From positions 1 to 64,000 of the forward strand of contig JBCDBR010000004.1 of assembly GCA_039183205.1 (NCBI GenBank): 64,000 nt of DNA, read 5' to 3'. The first letter of the stretch is position 1; each line of letters opens with the position of its first letter. The notes under the pieces were generated by a model. The model ran no database searches. It was not told where the DNA came from and saw only the letters and a list, made by a program, of their open reading frames with translations. Source of the DNA: HKCCE3408 sp039183205 (GTDB lineage: Bacteria > Pseudomonadota > Alphaproteobacteria > Rhodobacterales > Rhodobacteraceae). Shown in pieces: positions 32,368-41,398 of this stretch. A program made the position numbers and the translations under genes.

Positions 32368-32601
32368 ATGAGCGACATCGCAGATCGCGTGAAGAAAATC
32401 GTCGTCGAGCATTTGAGCGTCGAGGAAGACAAAGTGACCGAAACGGCATCGTTCATCGATGATTTGGGCGCGGATTCGCTCGACACTGTGGAACTTGTCA
32501 TGGCGTTCGAAGAAGAGTTCGGGATCGAGATACCGGACGATGCCGCTGAGACGATCCAAACATTCGGCGATGCGGTGAAATTCATCAAAGACGCGGCCTA
32601 A
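32368..32601 (+). CDS. acpP: Acyl carrier protein
   Basis: A 77-residue acidic carrier. The phosphopantetheine serine is in LGADSLDTVELVMAFEEEF. The ATG at 32368 (MSDIADRVKKIV) is the usual start; an upstream ATG at 32341 would add nine untypical residues. The 235-base gap after fabG probably holds a separate strong promoter. Confidence 0.97.
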   Translation: MSDIADRVKKIVVEHLSVEEDKVTETASFIDDLGADSLDTVELVMAFEEEFGIEIPDDAAETIQTFGDAVKFIKDAA

Positions 32602-32631
32602 GCCCGGCACCGTTCCGTGCAAGCTTGTCTT

Positions 32632-32655
32632 CGGCGCCTTTGCGGGCGCCGTTTT
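32632..32655 (+). terminator. Intrinsic terminator after acpP
   Basis: CGGCGCC / GGCGCCG stem with a six-base loop followed by TTTT, 30 bases after the acpP stop. It probably lowers transcription of fabF relative to acpP. The rest of the gap to fabF is GC-rich with no gene. Confidence 0.7.
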
Positions 32656-32841
32656 CATGTCCAGCAGCGCGTTTCAGATCGGCTTGGCCTGGGCGCCGCT
32701 TGCGCGGCGGCCGCACCGAGGAGGGCTCCGCTTTGCGGGGCACCGACGAGGTGCGCCCCGGCCTCCGGGGGATTGCACTAAACGCGCAACTGACGCTATC
32801 AGGTCGGCAGAATAATGGGGTGATACGAGAGGGATCAGTAG

Positions 32842-34098
32842 ATGCGACGGGTTGTTGTCACGGGGCTGGGACTTGTTACACCTCTCGGAACAGGCGTGGA
32901 GCCGGTTTGGCAACGCGCGCTCGCCGGCACATCCGGTGCCGGACCGATCACCCGGTTCGACACGGCAGGGCATGCCACGACCTATGCTTGCGAAGTGCCG
33001 CGCGGCGATGGCGCGGATGCGACCTTTGATCCAGATGCCTGGATGGCGCCAAAAGAACAGCGCAAGGTCGATGATTTCATTCTCTACGGCATGGCCGCAG
33101 CCGATCAGGCCATCGCCGATTCTGGCTGGTCGCCGCAAGATATGGACGCATTGTTTCGCACCGGCGTCCTCATTGGCGCGGGCATCGGTGGATTAAGCTC
33201 CATCGCAGACACGTCCATTGTTCTAAATGAACGCGGGCCGCGCCGTGTTTCGCCGTTTTTTGTCCCCGGTGCGCTGATCAATTTGGTGTCTGGCCAGGTC
33301 TCAATCAAACATGGATTTCGCGGTCCCAACCATTCCGTCGTCACGGCCTGTTCCACCGGGGCTCACGCGATCGGGGATGCAGCGCGACTGATCGCGCTCG
33401 ATGATGCCGACGTGATGATCGCAGGTGGTGCGGAAAGCCCGATTTGCGCCATCGGCGTTGCGGGCTTTAATGCCTGCAAGGCGCTCAGCACGAAGCGCGG
33501 TGACGACCCAGAAGCGGCCAGCCGGCCATGGGACGCCGATAGCGACGGCTTTGTCATGGGCGAGGGCGCGGGCGTCGTCGTACTTGAAGAATTCGACCAT
33601 GCCAAAGCGCGCGGCGCGACGATCTATGCCGAGATTTTGGGCTATGGTCTCTCGGGCGATGCCTATCACATCACCGCGCCACCACCGGACCATGAGGGCG
33701 CCGAACGGGCTATGCGGGCGGCACTGAAGCGGGCGGGCCTGCAACCCTCGGATATTGATTACGTAAATGCCCACGGCACGTCGACCATGGCCGACACGAT
33801 TGAGCTTGCCGCGGTTGAACGTTTGATGGGCGATCATTCCTCAAACCTGATGATGTCATCCACCAAATCGATGACCGGGCATCTGCTGGGTGCGGCCGGC
33901 GCTATAGAGGCGATTTTCTCGATCCTGGCTTTGCGCGACCAAGTGGCGCCGCCGACGATCAACCTCGACAACCCCGCCGCCGAGACCGAGATCAATCTTT
34001 GCGCAAATGCCGCACAAGAGGGTGCGATTGACGTGGTGCAATCAAACTCCTTCGGTTTTGGTGGGACAAATGCCTGTTTAATCATGGGGAAAGTCTAA
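32842..34098 (+). CDS. fabF: 3-oxoacyl-ACP synthase II
   Basis: Condenses malonyl-ACP with acyl-ACP. The 418-residue protein has the thiolase-fold triad: Cys in VTACSTGAHAIG near residue 170, His in VNAHGTSTMADTIE near 310, His in GHLLGAAGAIEA near 347, plus the C-terminal SNSFGFGGTNACLI. N-terminus RRVVVTGLGLVTPLG. Preceded by GAGAGGGAT. Confidence 0.96.
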   Translation: MRRVVVTGLGLVTPLGTGVEPVWQRALAGTSGAGPITRFDTAGHATTYACEVPRGDGADATFDPDAWMAPKEQRKVDDFILYGMAAADQAIADSGWSPQDMDALFRTGVLIGAGIGGLSSIADTSIVLNERGPRRVSPFFVPGALINLVSGQVSIKHGFRGPNHSVVTACSTGAHAIGDAARLIALDDADVMIAGGAESPICAIGVAGFNACKALSTKRGDDPEAASRPWDADSDGFVMGEGAGVVVLEEFDHAKARGATIYAEILGYGLSGDAYHITAPPPDHEGAERAMRAALKRAGLQPSDIDYVNAHGTSTMADTIELAAVERLMGDHSSNLMMSSTKSMTGHLLGAAGAIEAIFSILALRDQVAPPTINLDNPAAETEINLCANAAQEGAIDVVQSNSFGFGGTNACLIMGKV

Positions 34099-34102
34099 GC
34101 TG

Positions 34103-35260
34103 ATGGGCCGCGATATCGCCGCAAACGGATTTACAATCGTGATCGCTCTGGCGATTGCGATTGCGATCCTGGCCGGCTGGACGCGAAACCAAGTCGTGGG
34201 CCCAGGTCCGCTAACGGAGGCTGTGTTTTTCGATATCGCCAGTGGCGCGACGCTGAGCGAGGTGAGCGAGGATTTGGAGGCCGCCGGTGCGGTAAGTTCC
34301 GGGCTCTTGTTCCGGCTTAACGCGCGCTACCAGGAGCGCGCGCAGGATTTGCGGTTCGGCACCTATGAGATCCCGCCATCGGCTACCATGGAAGATGTTT
34401 TGGATATCTTGACCTCCGGCGGCGCGTCGGTCGTGCGCTATCAAGCAACCTATGTGCTGCGCAATGCCGGCACAGGCGAGTTGCGGCTGCGGGAGCGGGT
34501 GCCTGGCAGTGGCGAGGTGGTCGAGCTGGCGACTTTTGCCTATGAGGACGGTATCCCCGAAGTCTACGATGATCTGGTGGCCGCGGGCGGCGTGAATTAC
34601 CGCGTCGTGGTGCCCGAGGGCTTGACCTCTTGGCAGATCGTTGAGGCACTCAACCAGGCCGATTTCCTCTCCGGTGAGATCGCCGAATTGCCAGCTGAGG
34701 GGACGTTGGCGCCGGACACCTATGATGTCTCTCGCGGGGCATCGCGCATGGCGTTGCTGGCGGAAATGGCCGATGCGCAGGCTGCGACCCTTGCCGCGGC
34801 GTGGTCGAGCCGAGCTGACAACCTGCCGATCGGGACACCGCAGGAGGCGCTGATCCTGGCCTCCATCATCGAGAAGGAGACCGGCGTTTCGGGCGAGCGC
34901 GGATTGGTGGCAAGCGTGTTCGTGAACCGTCTCAACCAAGGCATGCGCCTGCAAACCGATCCAACGGTGATCTATGGTGTCACCGAGGGGCGTGGTATTT
35001 TAGGTCGCGGCTTGCGCCGAAGCGAGCTTGACGCGTTCACGCCCTGGAACACGTATCAAATCGATGGGCTTCCCCCGACGCCGATTGCGAATCCCGGCGC
35101 GGCCTCGATTGCGGCGGCACTTAACCCCGACGACAGCCCGTTTATCTTTTTTGTCGCCGACGGAACCGGGGGGCATGCCTTTGCCGAGACGCTCGCCGAG
35201 CACAACGAAAACGTCGCACGGTGGCGCCAGATTGAAGCAGAACGGCAGGATGATGGCTGA
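34103..35260 (+). CDS. mltG: Endolytic transglycosylase MltG
   Basis: An inner-membrane YceG-family enzyme that cleaves nascent glycan strands and ends peptidoglycan chain growth. 385 residues: N-terminal anchor (FTIVIALAIAIAILAGW), a LysM-like region (ASGATLSEVSEDLEAAGAV), then the catalytic part with the glutamate in LASIIEKETGVSGERG near residue 255, NQGMRLQTDPTVIYG and PLEAI-like NPGAASIAAALNP. It starts 5 bases after fabF, so is co-transcribed. It flanks the GTA cluster. Confidence 0.93.
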   Translation: MGRDIAANGFTIVIALAIAIAILAGWTRNQVVGPGPLTEAVFFDIASGATLSEVSEDLEAAGAVSSGLLFRLNARYQERAQDLRFGTYEIPPSATMEDVLDILTSGGASVVRYQATYVLRNAGTGELRLRERVPGSGEVVELATFAYEDGIPEVYDDLVAAGGVNYRVVVPEGLTSWQIVEALNQADFLSGEIAELPAEGTLAPDTYDVSRGASRMALLAEMADAQAATLAAAWSSRADNLPIGTPQEALILASIIEKETGVSGERGLVASVFVNRLNQGMRLQTDPTVIYGVTEGRGILGRGLRRSELDAFTPWNTYQIDGLPPTPIANPGAASIAAALNPDDSPFIFFVADGTGGHAFAETLAEHNENVARWRQIEAERQDDG

Positions 35261-35340
35261 ATCTGCGGGCTTTTTTCCATGCACCTGAGGGCTTAATCTT
35301 TTTAAAAGACTTTGTTAACTCCTTGTAAATAATAAAATTA

Positions 35341-35369
35341 TTGACAAACCGCGCGGTCCAAAGTACCAC
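35341..35369 (+). promoter_or_regulatory. Candidate GTA promoter
   Basis: TTGACA and TACCAC are separated by 17 bases inside an AT-rich 80-base stretch unlike the surroundings. About 25 bases upstream, TTAA-N7-TAAA (35315-35329) is a near match to a CtrA box; CtrA is known to affect GTA expression in Rhodobacterales. The -10 is poor, as expected for an activator-dependent promoter. Confidence 0.4.
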
Positions 35370-35394
35370 TTTAGGCATGCTGGAACACGTGGGC

Positions 35395-35429
35395 AAACGG
35401 CCTGGGGGAAACCCTTAGGGCCGTTTTTT
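35395..35429 (+). terminator. Intrinsic terminator between promoter and first GTA gene
   Basis: AAACGGCC pairs with GGCCGTTT, with an inner GGG/CCC pairing, followed directly by six T. It lies after the AT-rich promoter region and 44 bases before g1. It could end mltG transcription, but by position it would also stop GTA transcripts unless read through. Confidence 0.8.
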
Positions 35430-35472
35430 CATGTCCGATCACGCGGGCCCCTCTTGGAGAAAGGATTCTCCC

Positions 35473-35802
35473 ATGACGGACCTAGGGTTGATCGAGGAAG
35501 AGCAGGCGCGGGCAGAGAAAACGATCCGCCGCGCCATGGATGCTTTCGACGTCACAATCGCGGCGCTGCAAGATGCGGTTGCCGACCTGAAGGCAGAATA
35601 CGATGCGGGTGAAAAAGAGGTCATGCGTGACCTCAAGGCGATGAATTCCGCCTTCCAATTCGCAATGCAAATGGAGGCGCGTGCACGTGAAACTGCCGCC
35701 AAACAAGGGCCTACGGTCAGTGTCGGATCGCTGGATCTCGATGCCGCCCGAGAGGAAATCAGGCTCCGCCTGGCTTGCCTCCGCGACGCCGAAGACAACT
35801 GA
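35473..35802 (+). CDS. GTA g1, small terminase-like subunit
   Basis: A 109-residue coiled-coil-prone protein matching g1 of Rhodobacter-type GTAs in position and size, the TerS-like partner of the packaging motor. The ATG at 35473 follows GGAGAAAGG. Sequence is mostly helical and charged (EEEQARAEKTIRRAMDAF, ALQDAVADLKAEYDAGEKEV). Overlaps g2 by about 60 bases. Confidence 0.85.
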   Translation: MTDLGLIEEEQARAEKTIRRAMDAFDVTIAALQDAVADLKAEYDAGEKEVMRDLKAMNSAFQFAMQMEARARETAAKQGPTVSVGSLDLDAAREEIRLRLACLRDAEDN

Positions 35803-37096
35803 GACTTTTTTGGAGGGCCTGAGCGATCAGGCCCTCGCTGCGTTACCGTACCTGTTCGAGTTCTGGGCCTTGCCGCATCAGATGCCGCCGGATGGCAGCT
35901 GGAAAACCTGGGTCATCCTGGGTGGCAGGGGGGCCGGCAAGACCCGCGCAGGATCGGAATGGGTGCGCAGCATGGTCGAAGGCGCAACGCCCGAGGCGCC
36001 GGGACGGGCCAAGCGCGTGGCTTTGGTCGGCGAGACGTATGATCAAGCGTTGGCCGTGATGATCCGCGGCGATAGTGGGCTTTTGGCGGTATCCCCGCCG
36101 GATCGCGCGCCAAAGTGGATCGCCGGTGAGCGGCGCCTGATTTGGCCCAATGGGGCAGAAGCGCAGGTTTTTTCGGCGCATGATCCCGAAGCGCTGCGCG
36201 GGCCGCAATTCGATGCCGCATGGTGCGATGAATTGGCGAAGTGGAAAAACGGGCAGGCGGCATGGGATATGTTGCAATTTGGGCTGCGGCTGGGCCGCGA
36301 TCCCCGGCAATTGGTCACCACAACGCCGCGCAATGTCGACGTGCTGAAGGACATTTTGAACCGGGCCACGACGGTGACGACGCATGCATCGACGGAGGCC
36401 AATCGGGCTTATCTGGCGCCGTCGTTTTTGGACGACGTTAAAGCGCGCTACGGCGATACGCGGCTGGGTCGGCAGGAGCTTGACGGTGTTTTGATGGAAG
36501 ACGTCGAAGGCGCGCTATGGACCCGTGACGCGTTGGACGCCGCGCGGATCACGGAGGTGCCCGATGGGCTTCATATCTCTGTCGCGGTGGACCCGCCTGT
36601 GACCGGCCATGCCGGGTCTGACGAATGCGGGATCGTGGTCGTCGGCGTCGACCGCCAGGGCGCACCGCAGAACTGGAAAGGCGTGGTCCTGGAGGATGCG
36701 AGCGTCCATGGCGCCAGCCCGCAAGGTTGGGCCGAGGCAGCGAGTGCGGCCTATCATCGCCACGACGCGGAGCGCATGGTGGCCGAAGTTAACCAAGGCG
36801 GTGACTTGGTTGAGACGATCATGCGCCAGACCGATCCGCTGGTGAATTACCATGCGGTGCGCGCCGCACGCGGAAAAGTCGCCCGGGCGGAACCTGTCGC
36901 GGCGCTTTATGAACAGGGCCGAGTACGCCATCTGGGCGGGCTTGGGACGCTTGAAGATCAGATGTGCCAAATGAGCCGGACAGGCTTTGCCGGCCGTGGA
37001 TCGCCCGACCGGGTCGATGCACTGGTATGGGCTTTGACGGATGCGCTTTTGGTGCCTGGACGGCCACAGATCAACCCAGGCCTGCGGTCTTTGTGA
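35741..37096 (+). CDS. GTA g2, large terminase (packaging ATPase/nuclease)
   Basis: A 451-residue motor that fills heads with host DNA. Walker A GGRGAGKT lies near residues 61-68, Walker B FDAAWCDELAKW near 150-160, the coupling TTTPRN near 190. The C-terminal RNase H-like nuclease starts at HISVAVDPPVTG with acidic residues in GSDECGIVVVG and PDRVDALVWALTDAL. The start is uncertain: ATG 35741 is chosen, the frame is open to 35681, and a TTG at 35815 is possible. Confidence 0.93.
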   Translation: MPPERKSGSAWLASATPKTTETFLEGLSDQALAALPYLFEFWALPHQMPPDGSWKTWVILGGRGAGKTRAGSEWVRSMVEGATPEAPGRAKRVALVGETYDQALAVMIRGDSGLLAVSPPDRAPKWIAGERRLIWPNGAEAQVFSAHDPEALRGPQFDAAWCDELAKWKNGQAAWDMLQFGLRLGRDPRQLVTTTPRNVDVLKDILNRATTVTTHASTEANRAYLAPSFLDDVKARYGDTRLGRQELDGVLMEDVEGALWTRDALDAARITEVPDGLHISVAVDPPVTGHAGSDECGIVVVGVDRQGAPQNWKGVVLEDASVHGASPQGWAEAASAAYHRHDAERMVAEVNQGGDLVETIMRQTDPLVNYHAVRAARGKVARAEPVAALYEQGRVRHLGGLGTLEDQMCQMSRTGFAGRGSPDRVDALVWALTDALLVPGRPQINPGLRSL

Positions 37097-37126
37097 CCGG
37101 CTGACCTTGACCAAAGGAGGCACCTG

Positions 37127-38293
37127 ATGGTGTTGGACCTCTTTCGAAAGCCTGAACCCCCGCGGTTGGAGGCCAAAGCATCGGCGACGGCAAAGGTTCT
37201 GGCGATGGCTCAATCGGGGCGCGTGGCCTGGAGCCCACGCGACACCGCGTCCTTGATGCGGAACGGATTTCAGAGCAATCCCGTCGGCTTTCGCTGTGTT
37301 CGGCTCATCTCTGAGGCCGCCGCTGCCGTGCCCATTTTGTGCCAAGACGCCGAACGGCGCTATGAATTTCACCCGCTTTTGGTGCTGTTGGGGCGCCCGA
37401 ACGCGGCGCAGACTCGGGCCGAAATGATGGAGGCGGTGTTTGCGCAATTGATGCTGTCGGGCAATGCCTATCTCGAAGCCGTTTTGCCGGGGACGCCGGG
37501 ATTACCGACCGAACTGCATGTCTTGCGGTCCGACCGGATGAGCCTGATCCCCGGAGCCGACGGTTGGGCTGAAGCCTATGACTACTCTGTTGGATCGCGC
37601 AAACACCGGTTTGCAGCGGAGCTGATCTGCCATTTCCGCACCTTTCACCCTGGCGATGATCATTACGGTTTGGCACCGATCCAGGCCGCCGCCACGGCCA
37701 TTGATGTCCATAACGCGGCCAGCCGCTGGTCGAAATCGCTTCTCGATAATGCAGCCCGTCCGTCCGGAGCGATCGTCTACAAAGGCGTCGATGGGGCCGG
37801 CGGCCTCAGCGAGGACCAATTCCTACGTCTTCAGCAGGAAATGGAGAGCTATCACACCGGCGCGCGAAATGCTGGGCGACCTATGCTGCTTGATGGCGGG
37901 CTGGATTGGAAACCGATGGGCTTTTCGCCCTCGGACATGGAGTTTCAGAAAACCAAGGAGGCCGCCGCGCGCGAAATTGCGCTTGCATTCGGTGTCCCGC
38001 CAATGCTGCTGGGTATTCCGGGCGATGCAACTTACGCCAATTACGCCGAGGCGAACCGCGCCTTTTACCGCTTGACTGTTCTGCCGCTGGTCAGCCGTGT
38101 GCTTGACACTTTGGCCCATTTCTTGGTGCGCTTTTCTGGCGATCCTGTTGCGTTGCGCCCAGATTTGGATCAATTGCCGGCCCTCTCGGCTGAACGCGAT
38201 GCGCAGTGGCGTCGGGTCGCAGAGGCCGATTTCCTGACCGATGCCGAAAAGCGCGCGATGTTGGGGTTGCCGCGCTTGGCAGATGAGACATGA
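37127..38293 (+). CDS. GTA g3, HK97-family portal protein
   Basis: A 388-residue portal, the dodecameric ring at the head-tail vertex. Seen: NPVGFRCVRLISEAAAAVPI, AQLMLSGNAYLEAVLPG, IVYKGVDGAGGLSEDQFL, REIALAFGVPPMLLGIPGD, TYANYAEANRAFYRLTVLPL. All are typical of the HK97 portal family. The ATG follows AAAGGAGG. Ends in a 4-base ATGA overlap with g3.5. Confidence 0.95.
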   Translation: MVLDLFRKPEPPRLEAKASATAKVLAMAQSGRVAWSPRDTASLMRNGFQSNPVGFRCVRLISEAAAAVPILCQDAERRYEFHPLLVLLGRPNAAQTRAEMMEAVFAQLMLSGNAYLEAVLPGTPGLPTELHVLRSDRMSLIPGADGWAEAYDYSVGSRKHRFAAELICHFRTFHPGDDHYGLAPIQAAATAIDVHNAASRWSKSLLDNAARPSGAIVYKGVDGAGGLSEDQFLRLQQEMESYHTGARNAGRPMLLDGGLDWKPMGFSPSDMEFQKTKEAAAREIALAFGVPPMLLGIPGDATYANYAEANRAFYRLTVLPLVSRVLDTLAHFLVRFSGDPVALRPDLDQLPALSAERDAQWRRVAEADFLTDAEKRAMLGLPRLADET

Positions 38294-38532
38294 CCCCGGC
38301 GCGGCAAAGCAGCGGATCGCGGTTTTTATATGCACCGTTCGAAGTCACCGAGGCGCGGATCGAGGCTAATGAACGGGTCCTTGAGGCGCGTTGGAGCGCC
38401 TTAACCCATCGGTTGCAAGGAATTGAATTGGCACTGGAACGTCTGGAACGCCGGCTGTGGCTGGCGGTGTTCGGCGTGCTCAGCGTCGTCTTGGCACAAG
38501 GCGTGAGCGCCCTGCTTGCGTCGGCACCGTGA
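38290..38532 (+). CDS. GTA g3.5, small membrane-type protein
   Basis: An 80-residue protein between portal and protease, as in Rhodobacter capsulatus GTA. A helical N-terminal region (IEANERVLEARWSALTHRL, ELALERLERRL) precedes one hydrophobic segment (WLAVFGVLSVVLAQGVSALLA). Function unknown. Confidence 0.8.
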   Translation: MTPARQSSGSRFLYAPFEVTEARIEANERVLEARWSALTHRLQGIELALERLERRLWLAVFGVLSVVLAQGVSALLASAP

Positions 38533-38543
38533 AGGAGGCCTCC

Positions 38544-39113
38544 ATGGACAGTCTGGATTACGGACTGGAAACGAAATTCGCCCAATTCGAGGATGGGCTG
38601 AGCCTGACCGATGGCAGTGTCATCGAAGGCTATGCAAGCCTCTTCGACACGTCCGATCGGGGCGGCGATATCGTTTGCAAAGGCGCTTATGCTCGTTCGC
38701 TTGAAGCCAATGCGAAAGCGGGGCGGCGTATCAAAATGCTGTGGCAGCACGATCCGTCGCAGCCAATTGGCGTGTGGGATGAGATCGGTGAAGATGGCCG
38801 CGGGCTGTGGGTCAAAGGCCGCATCCTTGATGCGGTGGAGCGGGGTCGCGAAGCCCGCGCCCTGATCGAGGCCGGCGCGATTGACGGCCTGTCCATCGGC
38901 TACCGCACGATCCGCGCAACAAAGAACGATCAGGGGCTCCGGCTTCTGAAGGAGGTGGAGCTTTGGGAAGTCTCCTTGGTGACCTTCCCGATGCTGCCGC
39001 AGGCACGGCTGGACGCGTCTCGCAAATGCGAGGCTGAGAGCGACTGGCTCGTGGAATTGGCTGGCGTATTCGATGACGCCCGCCGCAACCTGGCGGCGCG
39101 CGAGCCCCGCTAA
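38544..39113 (+). CDS. GTA g4, HK97-family prohead protease
   Basis: A 189-residue serine protease that removes the capsid N-terminus during head maturation. The ATG follows GAAGGAGG. Seen: IEGYASLFDTSDRGGDIVCKGAY, MLWQHDPSQPIGVWDEI with catalytic His, AIDGLSIGYRTI with catalytic Ser, LWEVSLVTFPML. Confidence 0.94.
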   Translation: MDSLDYGLETKFAQFEDGLSLTDGSVIEGYASLFDTSDRGGDIVCKGAYARSLEANAKAGRRIKMLWQHDPSQPIGVWDEIGEDGRGLWVKGRILDAVERGREARALIEAGAIDGLSIGYRTIRATKNDQGLRLLKEVELWEVSLVTFPMLPQARLDASRKCEAESDWLVELAGVFDDARRNLAAREPR

Positions 39114-39138
39114 CCCAACTGCAAATCAGGATTAAGCG

Positions 39139-40332
39139 ATGACCGACACTGCAACCGGGGTCGGGGCCGACGGGTATGTGCCCGACCGTCCCGTCGCTGA
39201 AGTGAAGACGGCCCTTTCCGGCTTTCTTAGCGAGTTCACCCGTTTCCAATCCGACATGACTGCACGTCTGCAAAAACAGGAAGAGCGTATTGCCATGCTG
39301 AACACGAAAACCATGACTTCTCGTCCCGCCCTTTCGGCAGAAGTCGACACCGGCGCGCCGCACAAAAAGGCGATGGAGGATTACCTGCGTTCGGGCGATG
39401 ATGACGCCCTGCGCGGTCTAGACCTGGAAGCCAAGGCGCTCAACACGACGGTGAATGCCGAAGGCGGTTTTTTGGTCGACCCTGAAACTTCGGCGCAGAT
39501 CCAAAGCGTTCTGAGCTCGTCGTCATCGCTGCGGTCCGTCGCCAATGTCGTCCAAGTTGAAGCCACATCCTATGATGTGCTTGTGGACCACACCGATGTC
39601 GGTGCGGGCTGGGCGTCCGAGACCGGGACCCAAGCCGAGACCGACACGCCCCAGATCGAACGCATTGCAATTCCGTTGCACGAATTGTCCGCCCTGCCGA
39701 AAGCATCGCAACGCATTCTGGACGATGCGGCCTTTGATATCGAAGCCTGGCTTGCCGAGCGGATCGCCGACAAATTCGCGCGCGCGGAGGCGGCGGCCTT
39801 TGTCTCCGGCAATGGCAGTGACAAGCCGACGGGCATGCTGAACCACCCGACGGTCGACAATGCCAGCTGGAGCTGGGGCAATCTGGGCTACGTGGTGTCC
39901 GGCGGATCGGGTGATTTCGCCTCGACCAATCCCGCCGATGCGATTGTCGATCTCGTCTACGCATTGGGCGCACGGTACCGGGCGAATGCAACCTTCGTGA
40001 TGAATTCGAAGACGGCAGGCGCGGTGCGCAAGATGAAGGATGTCGATGGCCGGTTCTTGTGGTCGGACGGTTTGGCCGCGGGCGAGCCTGCACGCCTCAT
40101 GGGATATCCGGTGCTAATCGCCGAAGACATGCCCGACATCGGTACCGACGCGATGGCAATTGCCTTTGGCGATTTCCGCGCTGGCTATACAATCGCTGAA
40201 CGCCCGGACCTGCGTGTTTTGCGCGATCCGTTTTCAGCCAAGCCGCATGTGCTGTTTTATGCCACCAAACGCGTTGGCGGTGATGTGTCCGATTTTGCGG
40301 CCATCAAGCTGATGAAATTCGGCACCGCCTAA
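39139..40332 (+). CDS. GTA g5, HK97-fold major capsid protein
   Basis: A 397-residue capsid protein. The first 95-100 residues are helical scaffold (FLSEFTRFQSDMTARLQKQEE) expected to be cleaved by g4. The fold follows: NAEGGFLVDPETSAQIQ, TPQIERIAIPLHELSALPKAS, ILDDAAFDIEAWLAERIADKF, FVSGNGSDKPTGML, MGYPVLIAEDMPDI, RVGGDVSDFAAIKLMKF. A 152-base gap follows before g6, with GC-rich imperfect hairpins. Confidence 0.95.
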   Translation: MTDTATGVGADGYVPDRPVAEVKTALSGFLSEFTRFQSDMTARLQKQEERIAMLNTKTMTSRPALSAEVDTGAPHKKAMEDYLRSGDDDALRGLDLEAKALNTTVNAEGGFLVDPETSAQIQSVLSSSSSLRSVANVVQVEATSYDVLVDHTDVGAGWASETGTQAETDTPQIERIAIPLHELSALPKASQRILDDAAFDIEAWLAERIADKFARAEAAAFVSGNGSDKPTGMLNHPTVDNASWSWGNLGYVVSGGSGDFASTNPADAIVDLVYALGARYRANATFVMNSKTAGAVRKMKDVDGRFLWSDGLAAGEPARLMGYPVLIAEDMPDIGTDAMAIAFGDFRAGYTIAERPDLRVLRDPFSAKPHVLFYATKRVGGDVSDFAAIKLMKFGTA

Positions 40333-40484
40333 GGCTTTGCTTTGACGTGACCCCGGTCTTGCGCGTTGCGTGAGGCCGGGCGGGCGCGTCCGACCTTCGG
40401 TTTCCAGCTGACAACCGACCGCATGAACGGCGCGGGCGGGCGCGCCCGGCAGCTGTTCCCTCGCATACCCATGAAAGCTGACCC

Positions 40485-41075
40485 ATGATGAACCTGGCAG
40501 AAATTCAGCCGGTCGCCACATCGAATTTGCCGATCGGTGACCTCAAAGATCACTTGCGCCTGCCTGACGGCTTTCCCGACGACACCAGCTTTGACGACCG
40601 TTTGGAACAAAGTCTTCGGGCCGGGCTGGCACTGGTCGAGGCACGAACCGGCAAAGCATTGTTTTTGCGGCAGTTTGCGTGGCAAATTGACATGTGGGGC
40701 AAAGGTGACCGACTGACCTTTCCGATCGCGCCGCTGGTCAGTGTCGATGTAATGTCGATGCGGGAGCTCGACGGGACCGCGACATCGGTCAATCTGAACG
40801 ATTTCGGCACCATTGCAGATATCCACAGGCCATCCTTGCAGCCGCGAAGCGGCGCATTCCCAACGCTCAACCATGGGGCGGTTGTGGATATCTTGTTCAC
40901 GGCCGGCTTTGGCGCAAACTGGTCCGATCTGCCGGCAGATCTGCGAGAAGCCGTGCTGATCTTGGCTGTGGATTTCTTCGATGCACCGACAGGGCAGCCG
41001 CCGGGCATGACGCCTGCTGTTTCGGTTTTGCTGCAACGATATCAGGGGATTAGTTTGGGAAGGGTGGGGGTATGA
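40485..41075 (+). CDS. GTA g6, head-tail adaptor
   Basis: A 196-residue connector of the gp6-like family, binding under the portal. Seen: IGDLKDHLRLPDGFPDDTSF, AGLALVEARTGKALFLRQF, FTAGFGANWSDLPADLREAV, ILAVDFFD. A second ATG follows the first directly. Overlaps g7 by 4 bases. Confidence 0.9.
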   Translation: MMNLAEIQPVATSNLPIGDLKDHLRLPDGFPDDTSFDDRLEQSLRAGLALVEARTGKALFLRQFAWQIDMWGKGDRLTFPIAPLVSVDVMSMRELDGTATSVNLNDFGTIADIHRPSLQPRSGAFPTLNHGAVVDILFTAGFGANWSDLPADLREAVLILAVDFFDAPTGQPPGMTPAVSVLLQRYQGISLGRVGV

Positions 41076-41398
41076 AGCCGATTGCTCTGAACCGTCTTCT
41101 CACCCTGGAGGACCCCATGCGGATGCCCGACGGCGCCGGTGGATATCTTCAAAGCTGGACCGCTTTGGGTAAGCTATGGGCACATGTGGCCGCACAGTCC
41201 GGGCGCGAGGATGGCGATATGTCGACCACGCGCTACCGCATCTATGCGCGGCGTATGCCGGCGGGATCATCCGCGCGCCCTCGGCCGGACCAAAGGTTCC
41301 GCGACGGTGCACGCGTTTACCACATCGATGCAGTGGCCGATCTGCAAGCCGACACACGCTACGTGATTTGTTATGCCCATGAGGAGGTCGCCTCATGA
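41072..41398 (+). CDS. GTA g7, head-tail closure protein
   Basis: A 108-residue protein of the phage head-tail joining family (PF05521-type): LNRLLTLEDPMRMPDGAGGY, WTALGKLWAHVAAQSGRE, MSTTRYRIYARRMPAGS, DQRFRDGARVYHIDAVADL. ATGA-type overlaps on both sides. Confidence 0.9.
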   Translation: MKPIALNRLLTLEDPMRMPDGAGGYLQSWTALGKLWAHVAAQSGREDGDMSTTRYRIYARRMPAGSSARPRPDQRFRDGARVYHIDAVADLQADTRYVICYAHEEVAS

